Source of the DNA: JASHPR01 sp963729365 | GTDB lineage: Bacteria > Actinomycetota > Actinomycetes > Streptosporangiales > Streptosporangiaceae | Assembly (NCBI GenBank): GCA_963729365.1 | Contig: CAVSNQ010000010.1 | Coordinates: 248,001 to 312,000 of the forward strand | Direction of reading: 5' to 3' | Length of the DNA stretch: 64,000 nucleotides | Shown: positions 41,660-51,020 of the stretch, one piece after another | Numbering within the stretch: position 1 is the first letter of the stretch | How the letters are laid out: each line of letters opens with the position of its first letter | The notes under the pieces: generated by a model | Databases searched by the model: none | What the model saw: the letters and a program-made list of their open reading frames with translations, nothing else | What the model was told of the DNA's origin: nothing | Position numbers and translations under genes: made by a program

Positions 41660-42061
41660 ATGCTGCTCGACGGTGTGAACCACGTCGCCTGGATCTCAAA
41701 CGACGTCACCCGGCTCGGCGCGTTCTACGAGCAGGTGTTCGACGCAGCCGTCGGACCGACGCGCCCCCATGGTCCCGGGGAGACCATGACCGTGATCGAC
41801 ATCGGCCCCGCCACCCAGCTGAACGTCTTCGTGATCGACGGCAACACCGAGGCCGACCGGCAGACGCCGATGTGGGGCCGAGGGCGCATCGACCACGTCG
41901 GCCTGGCTGCCGCCTCACGCGAAGCGTTCGACACGATCCGGGAGCGGCTGGTGGACGCGGGGGCGAGCGACGGCACGGTCAACGATTTCGGCGGGGCGCT
42001 GAGCGTGTTCTTCCGGGACCCCGACGGCCTCGAGGGAGAGGTCCTGCTGAAGAAGCCCTGA
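41660..42061 (+). CDS. VOC/glyoxalase-superfamily protein
   Basis: 133 residues: DGVNHVAWISNDVTRLGAFYEQVFDA carries the first metal His, TQLNVFVIDGN the middle strand, GRIDHVGLAAASREAFDTIRERLV the second half, and FFRDPDGLEGEVLLK the final Glu. A bleomycin-resistance/glyoxalase-like dioxygenase or isomerase. ATG 41660 follows GGAGAG by 3-4 bases. Substrate unknown. Confidence 0.85.
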   Translation: MLLDGVNHVAWISNDVTRLGAFYEQVFDAAVGPTRPHGPGETMTVIDIGPATQLNVFVIDGNTEADRQTPMWGRGRIDHVGLAAASREAFDTIRERLVDAGASDGTVNDFGGALSVFFRDPDGLEGEVLLKKP

Positions 42062-42965
42062 CGGGCACCGGTTCTCCGCAGCAGCGAGCGCGCCCAGTGG
42101 ACGGATCCTCCGCCACGAGTGGCGAGCGCCGGCTCTTCGTCCGGCACCAGGTGGCCAGCCCCGTGTCCGGCAAGGCAGTCACGTTTGGCCCGGACAAGGC
42201 GTCTACGTGGTCTGAAGCCGTTCGAGCAGGGGGTGTCCGAGCACGGCCTCGCCGTGCTTCGGCCGCGCGAGATCGTCGAGCGGAATACCTTCGTCGAGCG
42301 GCTCGCGTACGGCCCTGACGAGGCCGCCGAACTGCTGGGCATCTGCAGGGAACTCGTCCACGACCTGCTGCGCACCGGCCAACTCGGATCGGACAGGCCT
42401 CGTTGTGCACCGATTGACGGCTTCCCCGGTCCGCGTGACGCAGTCGACACACTGCGGCTTGACCCGGCGCTTATCTGAACAGCGTGGCTGCGATCTGGAC
42501 CCCCGCAAGACTCGCCTTCGGCTTGCCGGTCGCGCCGCGCCACCATCCCCGGGACGACGTAAAGCGCCTGCACCGTGCATGATCCAGAGTGTTGCGGTGA
42601 TCGGCGCGACCAGGCAGGACCACGCCACTCGCGGCAATTGAGGACGTTCACCCACAGTACGGCCGGGAATTATGCGCTCTCGCATGCGTTAACATGAGGG
42701 TACCGAGAACCGAGCCGGTCGCTCGACGACGACTTCCCGTGCCGTGGTCACCAGCCCACCCACCGGCGGCTCAGGGTTCATGTAAGGCTCAGGGTTCAGG
42801 TAAAAGGCCTGCCGAGGCCCGCTTGTGTCGATCGTCGGAGATCCGCAAGTCGGCTCGGTGTTCACAGCGCCAGGCCCTCTGCCCGGGACGTTCCTCGCCT
42901 CGGGCGCGGGACTGTGCTGCACGCTGCCGTGGCCAGTGTGTCCCGGCATTCCAGAGGAGAAGTCT
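42062..42965. other. Gap with a degenerate excisionase-like fragment
   Basis: Apart from the HTH fragment at about 42290 there is no supportable gene. CGCATGCGTTAACATGAGG near 42682 may include a -10 element for the helicase gene. Confidence 0.4.
42280..42478 (+). pseudogene. Excisionase/MerR-type HTH fragment
   Basis: YGPDEAAELLGICRELVHDLLRTGQLGS in a plus-strand frame is the helix-turn-helix of the excisionase (binding domain of SAM-like/MerR) family, which normally continues into a GRRRLIPxxAL wing. Here that wing is lost (DRPRCAPIDGF). No usable start is seen. Probably a decayed recombination directionality factor or small regulator from a mobile element. Confidence 0.45.
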
Positions 42966-45119
42966 GTGGCTCGACCAGGCCAGCGCCAGGCTGGCGCTCG
43001 CCGTACCGCCCCGCGGAAGCAGCGACGCGTCCACCACCGCGGCGATGTCGTCCCGGTGCTCGCCCGAACCGTCCGTGAGGTCGAGGCGGCTGCCCGGCGC
43101 GGCCGCGTGACGCCTGCCGTGCGCACGAAGTTCCAGGCCGCCGCCCTGCTGCTGCGGGACGAGCGTGCTCGCGTCCGGGCGGCGGCCGGAAGCGACAGTC
43201 ATCGGGCCGAGCAGCTCAAGCGCCTGGACGGCGTCGCGGCCATCCTCGCGACGACCGCAGTCCAGGACGCTGGGCTATTGGCTCTGCTGGCCGAGGGTTC
43301 CGGCGTCTCCGAGGCGGCCCGGTCGCTCAAGCGGGAGATGCTGCAGGACCTCGGGATCGAGCCGGCGCCCGAGGAGATCGCGCCTACGCAGACCGCTACA
43401 GCTTCCGCCGGCTCGGAGCGGCGAGTCGTACCGCAGCCGGTGATCTCCCGGCAACTGGCGAACCCCTTTCTCGCCCCCGACTTCTCCGCCGTTCCGCAGC
43501 GCACCTCCCGTCCGCGCCGCCTGGCCGGCTGGGAGCTGCTCGGCCCGCTGCTGAGTTCCTTCGAACGTGCCGGCGGGGGAGCCCCGGCGTGCATGGCGCT
43601 CCCGGCGCCGACGGAACGGTTCACCCCGGCGGGCCTGGAACTGATGCCGCATCAGGGGCAGCTGGTCGCCGCGGCCGCTGCTGGTCACCGGACATTCCTG
43701 CTCGCCGATGAGCCGGGCCTGGGCAAGACGGCCCAGGCGCTGCTCGCCGCGAAGGCAGCGAACGCCTACCCGCTGCTCGTCGTCGTGCCGAATGTCGTCA
43801 AGACCAACTGGGCCCGTGAGGCGGCCCGCTGGGCTCCGCACCGCCCGGCCACGGTGGTGCAGGGCGACGGCGAGGCTGTCGACGGATTCGCCGACATCGT
43901 CGTGCTCAACTACGAGGTTCTCGACCGCCACATGGGCTGGCTCGGTGACTTCGGCTTCCGCGGCATGGTCGTGGACGAGGCTCACTTCATGAAGAACAAG
44001 ACTTCGCAGCGCTCGCAGAACGTCCTCGCGCTCTCCGACCGCATCAGGTCCCGTACGGACCGGCCCCTGCTGATGGCGCTGACCGGCACCCCGCTGATCA
44101 ACGACATCGAGGACTTCCGGGCAATCTGGCAGTTCCTCGGCTGGATCGACGACAGCAAGCCCCTCGACGAGCTAATGGACGCGCTTGAGGACACCGGCCT
44201 GACGCCTGCCGACCGAAGCTTCTACGCCGCGGCGCGCCAGTGCGTGATCGACCTGGGCATCGTGCGCCGGCGCAAGCTCGACGTGGCCGCCGACATCCCC
44301 GCCCGCCGTATCGCTGACCTCCCCGTTGAGCTGGACGAACGGGCCGGCCGGTCGATCCGGGAGGCAGAACAGGACCTCGCTGGCCGGATGGTGGCGCGGT
44401 ACAAGACCGCGCTCGCGAACCGATCCTCCGACGTCGGCGCCGAGGGCATCGACCACGACCTCGTCCGCCGGGTGGCCCAGTCGGAACTGAAGGAGGCGAC
44501 GGGCGCGCAGTCCGGCGAGAACGTGTTCACCATGATGCGACGCATCGGCCAGGCGAAGGCCGGACTGGCCGCGGACTACGCGGCTCAGCTGGCCCGCAGC
44601 GCCGGCAAGGTCGTCTTCTTCGCCAAGCACGTCGACGTGATGGACGCCGCCGAAGAGATCTTCGCCCGGCAGGGGGTGCGCTTCTCGTCGATCCGCGGCG
44701 GCCAGACGCCCACAGCGCGGCAGGCGAACGTCGAGGCCTTCGTGAACGACCCGGACGTCGCGATCGCGGTGTGCTCGCTGACCGCGGCTGGCGTGGGCCT
44801 GAATCTGCAGGTCGCCTCGAACATCGTGCTGGCCGAGATGTCCTGGACCGACGCGGAGCAGACCCAGGCCATCGACCGTAGCCACCGCATCGGGCAGGCC
44901 GAACCAGTGACCGCGTGGCGCATCATCGCCGCGCAGACCATCGACGCCCGGATCGCCGGGCTGATCGACAGCAAAGCGGGGCTTGCCGCCCGGGCGCTGG
45001 ACGGGTCGGACCAGGAAATCTCCCCCTCGGCCGACGTGCAGCTCGAGGCGCTGGCCGCATTGCTGACCGATGCGCTGCGGGCGTCTTTCGGACATGGCGA
45101 CGCCCCGGCATCGGCATGA
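42966..45119 (+). CDS. SNF2-family (SMARCAL1-like) DEAD/DEAH-box helicase
   Basis: 717-residue ATP-dependent DNA translocase. An N-terminal helical region (residues 1-170) leads to LMPHQGQLVAAAAAGHRTFLLADEPGLGKTAQALLAAKAA (motif I) and MVVDEAHFMKNKTSQRS (motif II), LLMALTGTPLINDIEDFRAIWQFLGW (motif III), then the second RecA lobe with KVVFFAKHVDVMDAAEEIF, CSLTAAGVGLNLQVASNIVL and QAIDRSHRIGQAEPVTAWRI. Residues near MARPGQRQAGARR look like an extended DNA-binding tail. GTG 42966 follows AGGAG by 7 bases. Likely a fork-remodelling or defence helicase; no partner nuclease is adjacent. Confidence 0.88.
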   Translation: MARPGQRQAGARRTAPRKQRRVHHRGDVVPVLARTVREVEAAARRGRVTPAVRTKFQAAALLLRDERARVRAAAGSDSHRAEQLKRLDGVAAILATTAVQDAGLLALLAEGSGVSEAARSLKREMLQDLGIEPAPEEIAPTQTATASAGSERRVVPQPVISRQLANPFLAPDFSAVPQRTSRPRRLAGWELLGPLLSSFERAGGGAPACMALPAPTERFTPAGLELMPHQGQLVAAAAAGHRTFLLADEPGLGKTAQALLAAKAANAYPLLVVVPNVVKTNWAREAARWAPHRPATVVQGDGEAVDGFADIVVLNYEVLDRHMGWLGDFGFRGMVVDEAHFMKNKTSQRSQNVLALSDRIRSRTDRPLLMALTGTPLINDIEDFRAIWQFLGWIDDSKPLDELMDALEDTGLTPADRSFYAAARQCVIDLGIVRRRKLDVAADIPARRIADLPVELDERAGRSIREAEQDLAGRMVARYKTALANRSSDVGAEGIDHDLVRRVAQSELKEATGAQSGENVFTMMRRIGQAKAGLAADYAAQLARSAGKVVFFAKHVDVMDAAEEIFARQGVRFSSIRGGQTPTARQANVEAFVNDPDVAIAVCSLTAAGVGLNLQVASNIVLAEMSWTDAEQTQAIDRSHRIGQAEPVTAWRIIAAQTIDARIAGLIDSKAGLAARALDGSDQEISPSADVQLEALAALLTDALRASFGHGDAPASA

Positions 45120-45257
45120 CCATCGAGGAACTACAGCGGCTGCTCTGACGCAGAAAACCCGCCTGCACCAAGCCCACGCTCGCGGAGCTGATGATGAGCG
45201 GATGGTGCGCCACCCCTCATTGACGGGCTAGGACAGCGGCGGCGTCTAACTAATGCG

Positions 45258-45693
45258 CTATCGCCGCCGGCCGACGTATTCGACGCGGTTGGCCTGGATA
45301 TCCCTCGCGGCGATAGCGGTCCGCTCGTCGTTTTCACTGGTGTCGGCCAGGTCGGCGAAGGGGACCGTAGGCGAGTAGCTGGCAATCAAACCGGGCGTCA
45401 AGCTCGTCTACGATGTCCTGGTCGGAGTGCAGGCCTTCCTGAACTGCCCAGGACCCGCAGTAATCATCCCAAGGCTGGCCCGATTCACGCCACTGGTCAC
45501 GGCGCTGTCGCAGCCATCCGGGATCAGCTGACTGCTCGCCCAGCCGGTCGAAGCACCACCGGGCTGCTGCCTCATCAAACCGCTCGCGCGCCCATTCCAC
45601 GATCACCACCACTCCATCAGCAACCAGCGCCGCCGCAACCAGGTCCAGCACCTGGCCGATGTCAGCGACATAATGCAGCGACGTCCAGGCCAC
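45258..45693 (-). pseudogene. Class I SAM methyltransferase, truncated and frameshifted
   Basis: The minus strand reads AWTSLHYVADIGQVLDLVAAALV, VIVEWARERFDEAAARWCFDRLGEQ and DIVDELDARFDCQLLAYGP, the second half of a class I methyltransferase. The SAM-binding Gly motif before it is missing. At about 45360 the phase shifts and PFADLADTSENDERTAIAARD then IQANRVEYVG continues in another frame to the stop at 45258. Truncated N-terminus plus single-base frameshift. Confidence 0.65.
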
Positions 45694-45846
45694 CCCCGCG
45701 CAGCTGGGCTCCGATCCCCCGTTGGCTGCGGTGCCGGCCTGATTGGCTGCTGCCGATCATCGCCTGCGCCCCGCAATGCACAACCTCACCCGGTGGAGGC
45801 TGCCCGTCGGGCGGTCATCAAGGTTCCCACCCGGGCAGAGCTGGCT

Positions 45847-46317
45847 TCACGATCGTGGCCGCTGTTTGATCCCCGCTGCGAGCAGGTCGACTACCTCAGT
45901 GATGCGGGCCGCACGAAGGTCCGGCCGGCGGGTGGTTGCATCGATCCAGCGGAGGTAGGCCTTGCGGTAGAACTGCGCCAGCGTATCGAAGAATGCGCCC
46001 GCCGCCGGGTTGGCCGCGAGCGCCGCCGCGATATCGTCGGCAAGATCGCCGCGTTGCGGACCCTCCGGGGCCAGCTCAACGGTCACGTCATCGCCGATCG
46101 CGACGCCCATGCCGCGCAGGCGCTTCGGAGCCAGGGTCAGCACCCATCCGCTGCCAGCCGGCACAAGCCTGGTGCGGATCCGGCAGCCGCCGATCGTGCC
46201 GCTGACGGGATGGTCGGCCTTAACACCCCACGCCTCATCCGGGTCAAACGGCATCGTGATGACCGCGCCATCCCCAGGACCGGCGGCGACGACGACGCGG
46301 AAACGCTGCGAACCCAT
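45847..46317 (-). CDS. YdeI/OmpD-associated plus DUF1905-type protein
   Basis: 156 residues. The first 95 are a DUF1905-like beta barrel (GAVITMPFDPDEAWGVKADHPVSGTIGG, GWVLTLAPKRLRGMGVAIGDDVTVELAP). The rest is the bacteriocin-protection YdeI/OmpD tail (AALAANPAAGAFFDTLAQFYRKAYLRWI, TRRPDLRAARITEVVDLLAAG). Such proteins are linked to resistance to envelope stress and small cationic agents, mechanism unclear. The ATG at 46317 gives MGSQRFRVVVA. Confidence 0.82.
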   Translation of the reverse strand: MGSQRFRVVVAAGPGDGAVITMPFDPDEAWGVKADHPVSGTIGGCRIRTRLVPAGSGWVLTLAPKRLRGMGVAIGDDVTVELAPEGPQRGDLADDIAAALAANPAAGAFFDTLAQFYRKAYLRWIDATTRRPDLRAARITEVVDLLAAGIKQRPRS

Positions 46318-46534
46318 GACCCCAATCCTGGCACGACAGCGACGATGGAGCGGTCAGCCTGGAGCCGGCTGCTTCGCGGCGTTAAACGACAATCATCGCT
46401 GAATAGTGAGTTCTCGGCGTGGGCGGCGATGTATAAAAATGCAGCCCGGCTGACTGCCCGCCGGACAGTACCCGGGCACCGCTACACAGTCAACGACGCC
46501 CTGGGCTCGCGATAACCGCGCGCCGAGCCGCCGG

Positions 46535-46860
46535 TTATCTCAAGTCCGCTTTGGGGTGTCTCCGATGTAGCTTTACGCACCTTTGAGTTGCGTAGTGGAC
46601 GCGTTATCTTAAGTGGTGTCTACGACGCACCGGAAGCGATGTCACCCTCGTGGCCTGCATCGATTCCCTTGTCGCTGCGCTTTTGTCGACGGCACGCGAA
46701 AAATGACCCCGGTGTGGCCCAAGTGCCGACAGGGGGTCAGTTTTCCGATGCCGTTGACACTTTTGAGTTCTGAGCCGCGCCCATAACCTCACGTCAGCGA
46801 CATGTCTCACACGCAAAGACCCTTCACGACCAGGGCTTATCCCAAATGGACTTAAGATAA
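46535..46860. mobile_element. 326-bp non-autonomous inverted-repeat element (MITE-like)
   Basis: The ends are TTATCTCAAGTCCGCTTTGG (46535-46554) and CCCAAATGGACTTAAGATAA (46841-46860), inverse complements over about 21 bases with a few differences. A third copy of the outer motif, TTATCTTAAGTGGTGTC, lies inside at 46604. The interior also has the IS21-like end described separately. No open frame codes a transposase, and I do not see a clear target duplication. A deletion derivative mobilised in trans fits best. Confidence 0.6.
46700..46744. repeat. IS21-like terminal repeat
   Basis: AAAATGACCCC at 46700-46710 and GGGGTCAGTTTT at 46733-46744 form an imperfect inverted repeat around GTGTGGCCCAAGTGCCGACA, the pattern of the repeated ends of actinobacterial IS21-family elements. 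No istA/istB remains nearby. Confidence 0.45.
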
Positions 46861-47110
46861 TGCCCGATATGACGCTGTGGGTTGGCCCTGACTGTACGTA
46901 CGCTTGTGCGACCGAACTGGGCATTCTGCGTGCCGGTTCGCCGACATTCTTTGACGTCGTCTATGCATGCCGCATGGGGCGGGCCGCTAGTTCAAGCGTG
47001 CCGCGGCTTGCCTCCGGGATCGTTACCCGGCCGCAGGGAGGACGGCACCCGGGACTCGCCGGGGCCGTGCGGAGATGTCGCCTCGGATGGAGCGCGGCGC
47101 ATAGGGCTGC
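46861..47110. other. Gap without a supportable gene
   Basis: Between the inverted-repeat element and the response regulator stop; only short Arg/Gly-rich frames. Confidence 0.4.
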
Positions 47111-47716
47111 TCAGAGCCAGCCCCGCTCGTTTGCCGTCCTGACGGCCCCTGCCCGGTTGCGCGTCCCGGTCTTAGCGATCGCAGCGGACAGGTAGTTACG
47201 AACGGTTCCCTCGGATAGGAACAGCTTCCTGGCGATCTCGGACACGGTCGTCCCGGGGCTGGCAGCGACCAGCACGTCGCGCTCCCGGGCGGTTAGCGGT
47301 GAGACGCCGCCGGCGAGCGTGGCAAAGGCCAGTACCGGATCGACAACGCATTCGCCGGCCGCAACGCGCCGGATCGCGTCGGCGAGCTGCTCGGGCGGCG
47401 CATCCTTGACGACGAATCCCCAGGCGCCTGATTCCATCGCCCGCCGCACGTAACCAGGGCGCCCGAACGTGGTGAGGATCAGCGACCGGCACTGCGGGAC
47501 TTCCTGGGCGAGCACGCCAGCCGCCGCCAGGCCATCGATCCCCGGCATCTCGATGTCCAGCAGGGCGACGTCCGGATGGTGCGCTAGCGCGGCGGCGGCC
47601 ACCTCATCGCCGCGTCCGACTGCCGCTACTACCTCGAAGTCCTGTTCCAGTGCGAGCATCACGGCCAGTGCACGGCGGATGAGTTCCTGGTCCTCGGCGA
47701 GCAGGAGCCGGATCAT
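47111..47716 (-). CDS. NarL/LuxR-type response regulator
   Basis: 201 residues. The receiver (1-120) has the acidic pair in LLLAEDQELI, phospho-Asp in VALLDIEMPGIDG, the Thr switch in LILTTFG and Lys in VVKDAPPEQL. The C-terminal LuxR helix-turn-helix is PLTARERDVLVAASPGTTVSEIARKLFLSEGTVRNYLSAA. Closest in layout to DesR-type regulators. ATG 47716 overlaps the kinase stop (ATGA), so it is translationally coupled to its partner kinase. Probably controls the ABC transporter operon it ends. Confidence 0.92.
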   Translation of the reverse strand: MIRLLLAEDQELIRRALAVMLALEQDFEVVAAVGRGDEVAAAALAHHPDVALLDIEMPGIDGLAAAGVLAQEVPQCRSLILTTFGRPGYVRRAMESGAWGFVVKDAPPEQLADAIRRVAAGECVVDPVLAFATLAGGVSPLTARERDVLVAASPGTTVSEIARKLFLSEGTVRNYLSAAIAKTGTRNRAGAVRTANERGWL

Positions 47717-48885
47717 TGCGTCCCCCCGTCCGGTGACAGCGAGACCCGCAACCGCCATCCACTCGGCTGCAGCGGCCCGGCGTCCAGGACACCGCCGGCC
47801 GCGGCGACTCGCTCGCGCAGACCCGACAGGCCGTTTCCCGGCGCGGCGGGCACGCCCACGCCGTCGTCCACGATCTCGACCGAGGACCGGGAGAGCCGCA
47901 CTGCGCACGAGCTGGCGTGCGCATGGCGGATGACGTTCGTCAGGCCTTCGCGTACGGCCCAGCCGAACAGGTTCTGGTAAGCGGGGTCGACAATGTCGAC
48001 GGCGCCCGGAAGGTCGGCGCGGATGCCGACGGCCTGCAGCAGCTCTCGTCCGGTGGCCAGTTCTCCGGCGAGCGTCACGTCGCGATAGCGGGTGACGGCC
48101 GCACGCACGTCCGCGAGCGACTGCCTGGCCAGGGTCTCGACCTCGGCTATCTCCTCAAGCGCTTGCGCGGGATCGGGCGCGCCGAGCCGGCGCGCCAGGC
48201 CGAGCTTGACGGTGATCGTGGTCAGCGAGTGGCCCAGCAGGTCATGCAGGTCGCGGGCGATCCGGAAGCGTTCGTTCTCCGCGGCCAGGCGGGCAAGCTC
48301 CGCCCGCGCATCGGCGAGCGCGTGATTGCCGCGCATCAGCTGAAGGACGATGAATGTCACGACAGCGGCGACCGGGATCGCGACCGGGATGAAACCGCCA
48401 AGCGTGGCGCGCAGGCTGTCATGCCAGGAGGGAATGGCCACCGGGACCAGGAGCGCCCCCAGGGCCAGCGCCAGGACGGCGGGCGCGGACCGGCCACCCC
48501 ACCGGGCCACAGCGATCATAGTGATGAACAGGCACATGACGAACGCCGCGGCGCGGGCGAATGGCAGCTCAGCCGCAAACAGCGCCACGAAGATGCCGTA
48601 CAGGGCCCAGAATCGCCGTGAGGAGCTGGTCTGCCAGAGCAGTGCTGGCGCAGGGACGAGCCAGCAGAGGCCGAAGGCAGCCAGGACCGCATAGCCGCAT
48701 ACCGCGGCGGAGCCCCGCGAGTATTCCGTCACAGCGTGAACCACAAAGAGCAGGTAGACAAGAGGGACCGCCCTAAAGACGAGCAGGCGCCATCCTTGTG
48801 CCCAACTGCGCTGGTTCGCTACCCACTCCGCTTCGGCCGGGCTGGCCGGTGCGCTGTCCGGGTCCACGTTTTCCCAAGACTTCAC
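47713..48885 (-). CDS. HisKA_3-family sensor histidine kinase
   Basis: 390 residues. Five to six N-terminal helices (about 35-195) form the sensor; the dimerisation helix has the phospho-His in RIARDLHDLLGHSLTTITVK; the ATPase has WAVREGLTNVIRHAHASSC (N box), IVDDGVGVPAAPGNGLSGLRERVAA (G boxes). DesK-like in type, so the signal may be membrane state or a drug in the bilayer. GTG 48885 was chosen as it begins 12 bases after the permease stop at 48897. Part of a four-gene operon. Confidence 0.9.
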   Translation of the reverse strand: MKSWENVDPDSAPASPAEAEWVANQRSWAQGWRLLVFRAVPLVYLLFVVHAVTEYSRGSAAVCGYAVLAAFGLCWLVPAPALLWQTSSSRRFWALYGIFVALFAAELPFARAAAFVMCLFITMIAVARWGGRSAPAVLALALGALLVPVAIPSWHDSLRATLGGFIPVAIPVAAVVTFIVLQLMRGNHALADARAELARLAAENERFRIARDLHDLLGHSLTTITVKLGLARRLGAPDPAQALEEIAEVETLARQSLADVRAAVTRYRDVTLAGELATGRELLQAVGIRADLPGAVDIVDPAYQNLFGWAVREGLTNVIRHAHASSCAVRLSRSSVEIVDDGVGVPAAPGNGLSGLRERVAAAGGVLDAGPLQPSGWRLRVSLSPDGGTQ

Positions 48886-48896
48886 GGTCAGCGAGC

Positions 48897-49625
48897 TCAG
48901 ACGCGGCTCGTGTCGCGCCGGTAGACGAGCACGGCGAGCGGGACGAGAGCGACGACCCAGACGGCGAGCACGATCCACCCCTCGAGCGGCCAGTCACCGC
49001 CGCCGCTGGCGCTCTTCCCGGCCTGAACAAGCCAGTAGGAGGGGAGCAGCTTCACGATGGTCTGCCCCACCCCGCCGGTGAAGAGCCGGCCGAAGGCGCC
49101 GCCCAGCAGGGCGAAGAGGACGACGATCCCGCCCACCGCAGGCACCATCACCTCGACCGTCACCAGGTGGCCCAGGGCGATCCCGATCACAACGAACGGT
49201 GCCAGGCCGATGAGCAGCAGCCCGGTCATCTCCAGCCACTGCGTGGCATCGAGCCGTACCCCGAGCGATGCGCCGGCCAGGTAGAGCAAAACCAGGGCGG
49301 GAATCGCCACCAGGTAGGCGGTGACCACCTTGGAGGCGAAGTAGGTGCCGGCCCGCAACGGCGTGGTCCGCGTGTGGCGGGCCCAGCCGCCGGCTCGGTC
49401 GCGCGCGATACGCGCCCCCGGCGCGATCGCGGCCCACATGGCACCGTACGCCGCCATCCCGGTCATGAAGTACAGCGGGAACGTGATGCCCTCGGTGAGG
49501 TGGCTGCGGTTCCCCGGGGTCACCGCGTAGTAGATCACAAGTGGCAAGGCCAGGGTGAGGCCAACGGTCGTTGGGAACCGGTACATCCGGAGGATGTCAT
49601 ACCGGAGCTGAGTGGCGTTCATCAT
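48897..49625 (-). CDS. ABC-2-type transporter permease
   Basis: 242 residues with six hydrophobic segments (TTVGLTLALPLVIYYAV, ITFPLYFMTGMAAYGAMWAAI, VVTAYLVAIPALVLLYLAG, LLLIGLAPFVVIGIALGHL, VMVPAVGGIVVLFALLGGAF, WIVLAVWVVALVPLAVLVY). The cytoplasmic GARIARDRAGGWARHTRTTPL loop is the ABC-2 coupling region. Partners the ATPase at 49622 with a 4-base overlap (ATGA). Probably exports a lipid or antibiotic-like compound. Confidence 0.9.
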   Translation of the reverse strand: MMNATQLRYDILRMYRFPTTVGLTLALPLVIYYAVTPGNRSHLTEGITFPLYFMTGMAAYGAMWAAIAPGARIARDRAGGWARHTRTTPLRAGTYFASKVVTAYLVAIPALVLLYLAGASLGVRLDATQWLEMTGLLLIGLAPFVVIGIALGHLVTVEVMVPAVGGIVVLFALLGGAFGRLFTGGVGQTIVKLLPSYWLVQAGKSASGGGDWPLEGWIVLAVWVVALVPLAVLVYRRDTSRV

Positions 49626-50596
49626 CTGGTCTCTTCTTTCCCGGTACCCGTGCCCCCGTAGTCCTGCCCGGCACTCGCGCCGTCGCCGTCCGGGTCGTCG
49701 GCAGTCAACTCCACGAACGCCTCCTCGAGGCTCTCCCCCTTAACCTCGATGTCCCGCACGACGCCTGGGAACTTCCCGAGCAGGGCGCTGAGAGCCATGT
49801 CAGCATCCGAGCACGACAAGATGACCGCATCCCCATGCCTGTCCGCACTCAGCACCCCTGGCAACGCCCCGAGCGAGGCCACGTCGACTCCCGGCAGCGT
49901 CGCCCGGATCGTGCGAGAACCCGCCCGCGCTTTGATCTCGGTGGCCGGGCCGTCGGCAATGATCCGGCCGCGGGCGATGAGCACGATCCGGTCGGCGAAC
50001 GCGTCGGCCTCCTCCAGGTAGTGCGTGGCAAAGACGATAGTCTTTCCCCGCTCGGCGATGCTTCGCATCGTCTGCCAGAAGTCGCGCCGGCCTTCGACAT
50101 CGATCCCCGACGTCGGCTCGTCGAGGATAAAGAGGTCAGGGTTGCCGACCAGAGCGAGGGCGAAGTACGCCCGCCGGGCCTGGCCGCCCGACAGCTTCCT
50201 GGTCCACCGATCGGCGAACTCTGCCGCCCCGGTCAGGCGGAGCACGTCTTCGACGGGAAGCGGATGCGGGTAATAGGACGCCACCAGCGTCACCGCCTCG
50301 CGCACCTTGACCAAGTCGGGCAGCGATCCGGTCTGGAGCATCGCCCCGACCCAGCCCGCACGCACGGCCGCCGCTGGCGGCACGCCGAAAACCGACACCG
50401 TCCCGCCATCCGGGCGGGTGAGGCCGAGCATCATGTCGAGTGTCGTCGTCTTGCCGGCGCCGTTCGGCCCCAGCACCGCGACCGTCTCACCAGGGGCGAT
50501 CATCAGGTCGATCGATCGGACGGCGCGCACCCGGCCGTAAGACTTAGACAGCTGAGACAGGACAATCCCGCCGCCAGAAGCGTTAACAGAGGCCAT
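49622..50596 (-). CDS. ABC transporter ATP-binding protein
   Basis: 324 residues: GPNGAGKTTTLDMMLGLTRP (Walker A), LSGGQARRAYFALALVGNPDLFILDEPTSGID (signature and Walker B), VFATHYLEEADAFADRIVLI (H-loop). The C-terminal 80 residues are the ABC-2 regulatory tail. DrrA/CcmA-type drug or lipid exporter ATPase. ATG 50596 was chosen (MASVNASGGGIVLSQLSKSYG); upstream frame is noise. First gene of the four-gene operon ATPase-permease-kinase-regulator. Confidence 0.92.
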   Translation of the reverse strand: MASVNASGGGIVLSQLSKSYGRVRAVRSIDLMIAPGETVAVLGPNGAGKTTTLDMMLGLTRPDGGTVSVFGVPPAAAVRAGWVGAMLQTGSLPDLVKVREAVTLVASYYPHPLPVEDVLRLTGAAEFADRWTRKLSGGQARRAYFALALVGNPDLFILDEPTSGIDVEGRRDFWQTMRSIAERGKTIVFATHYLEEADAFADRIVLIARGRIIADGPATEIKARAGSRTIRATLPGVDVASLGALPGVLSADRHGDAVILSCSDADMALSALLGKFPGVVRDIEVKGESLEEAFVELTADDPDGDGASAGQDYGGTGTGKEETR

Positions 50597-51020
50597 GGCA
50601 AGAGGGTGGCGCGTCCGCGCGCTGACCGTGTAGTGCCAAATGTCACAAGCCGCATCTACCCAGTTCCAGGCCCCCATGATGCCCCGTCCGGCTGGCGCCG
50701 GGATTCGCGGCTGCCGCCCGGGGTGCCGGCACGCAGCCACCGCCCATGCCGCCTGATCCGGCGCAGGTGGTTCCGGTCCTCTGGAGCCGTGCGCGGCACG
50801 ACCGAACGGGAAGATCTGCGTGGGCAATAGCCGTCGGAAGGGATGCTGTGATCCGCGCCGAGTCGGAGCATCGTTCGGCGTCCTCTGAGTAGCGGCGACC
50901 ACGCTGCGTGACTGCGCTCCACGATCTACGGCTGTGGTCCAATGTTGCGAGTAATCATGCGTATTAGGGCATGGGTATGCGTTCGGCAAACGCCCGTCCT
51001 TGCTGCGTTAGCATCCGGGT
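50597..51020. other. 424-bp divergent region
   Basis: No supportable gene. It separates the ABC operon from the GNAT pseudogene and holds their promoters. AATGTTGCGAGTAATCATGC near 50941 is AT-rich for this genome and could include the rightward one. Confidence 0.4.

Noticed and set aside
46588..46773. 61-codon ORF inside the inverted-repeat element
   Set aside because: No ribosome site and it consists of mobile-element end sequence.
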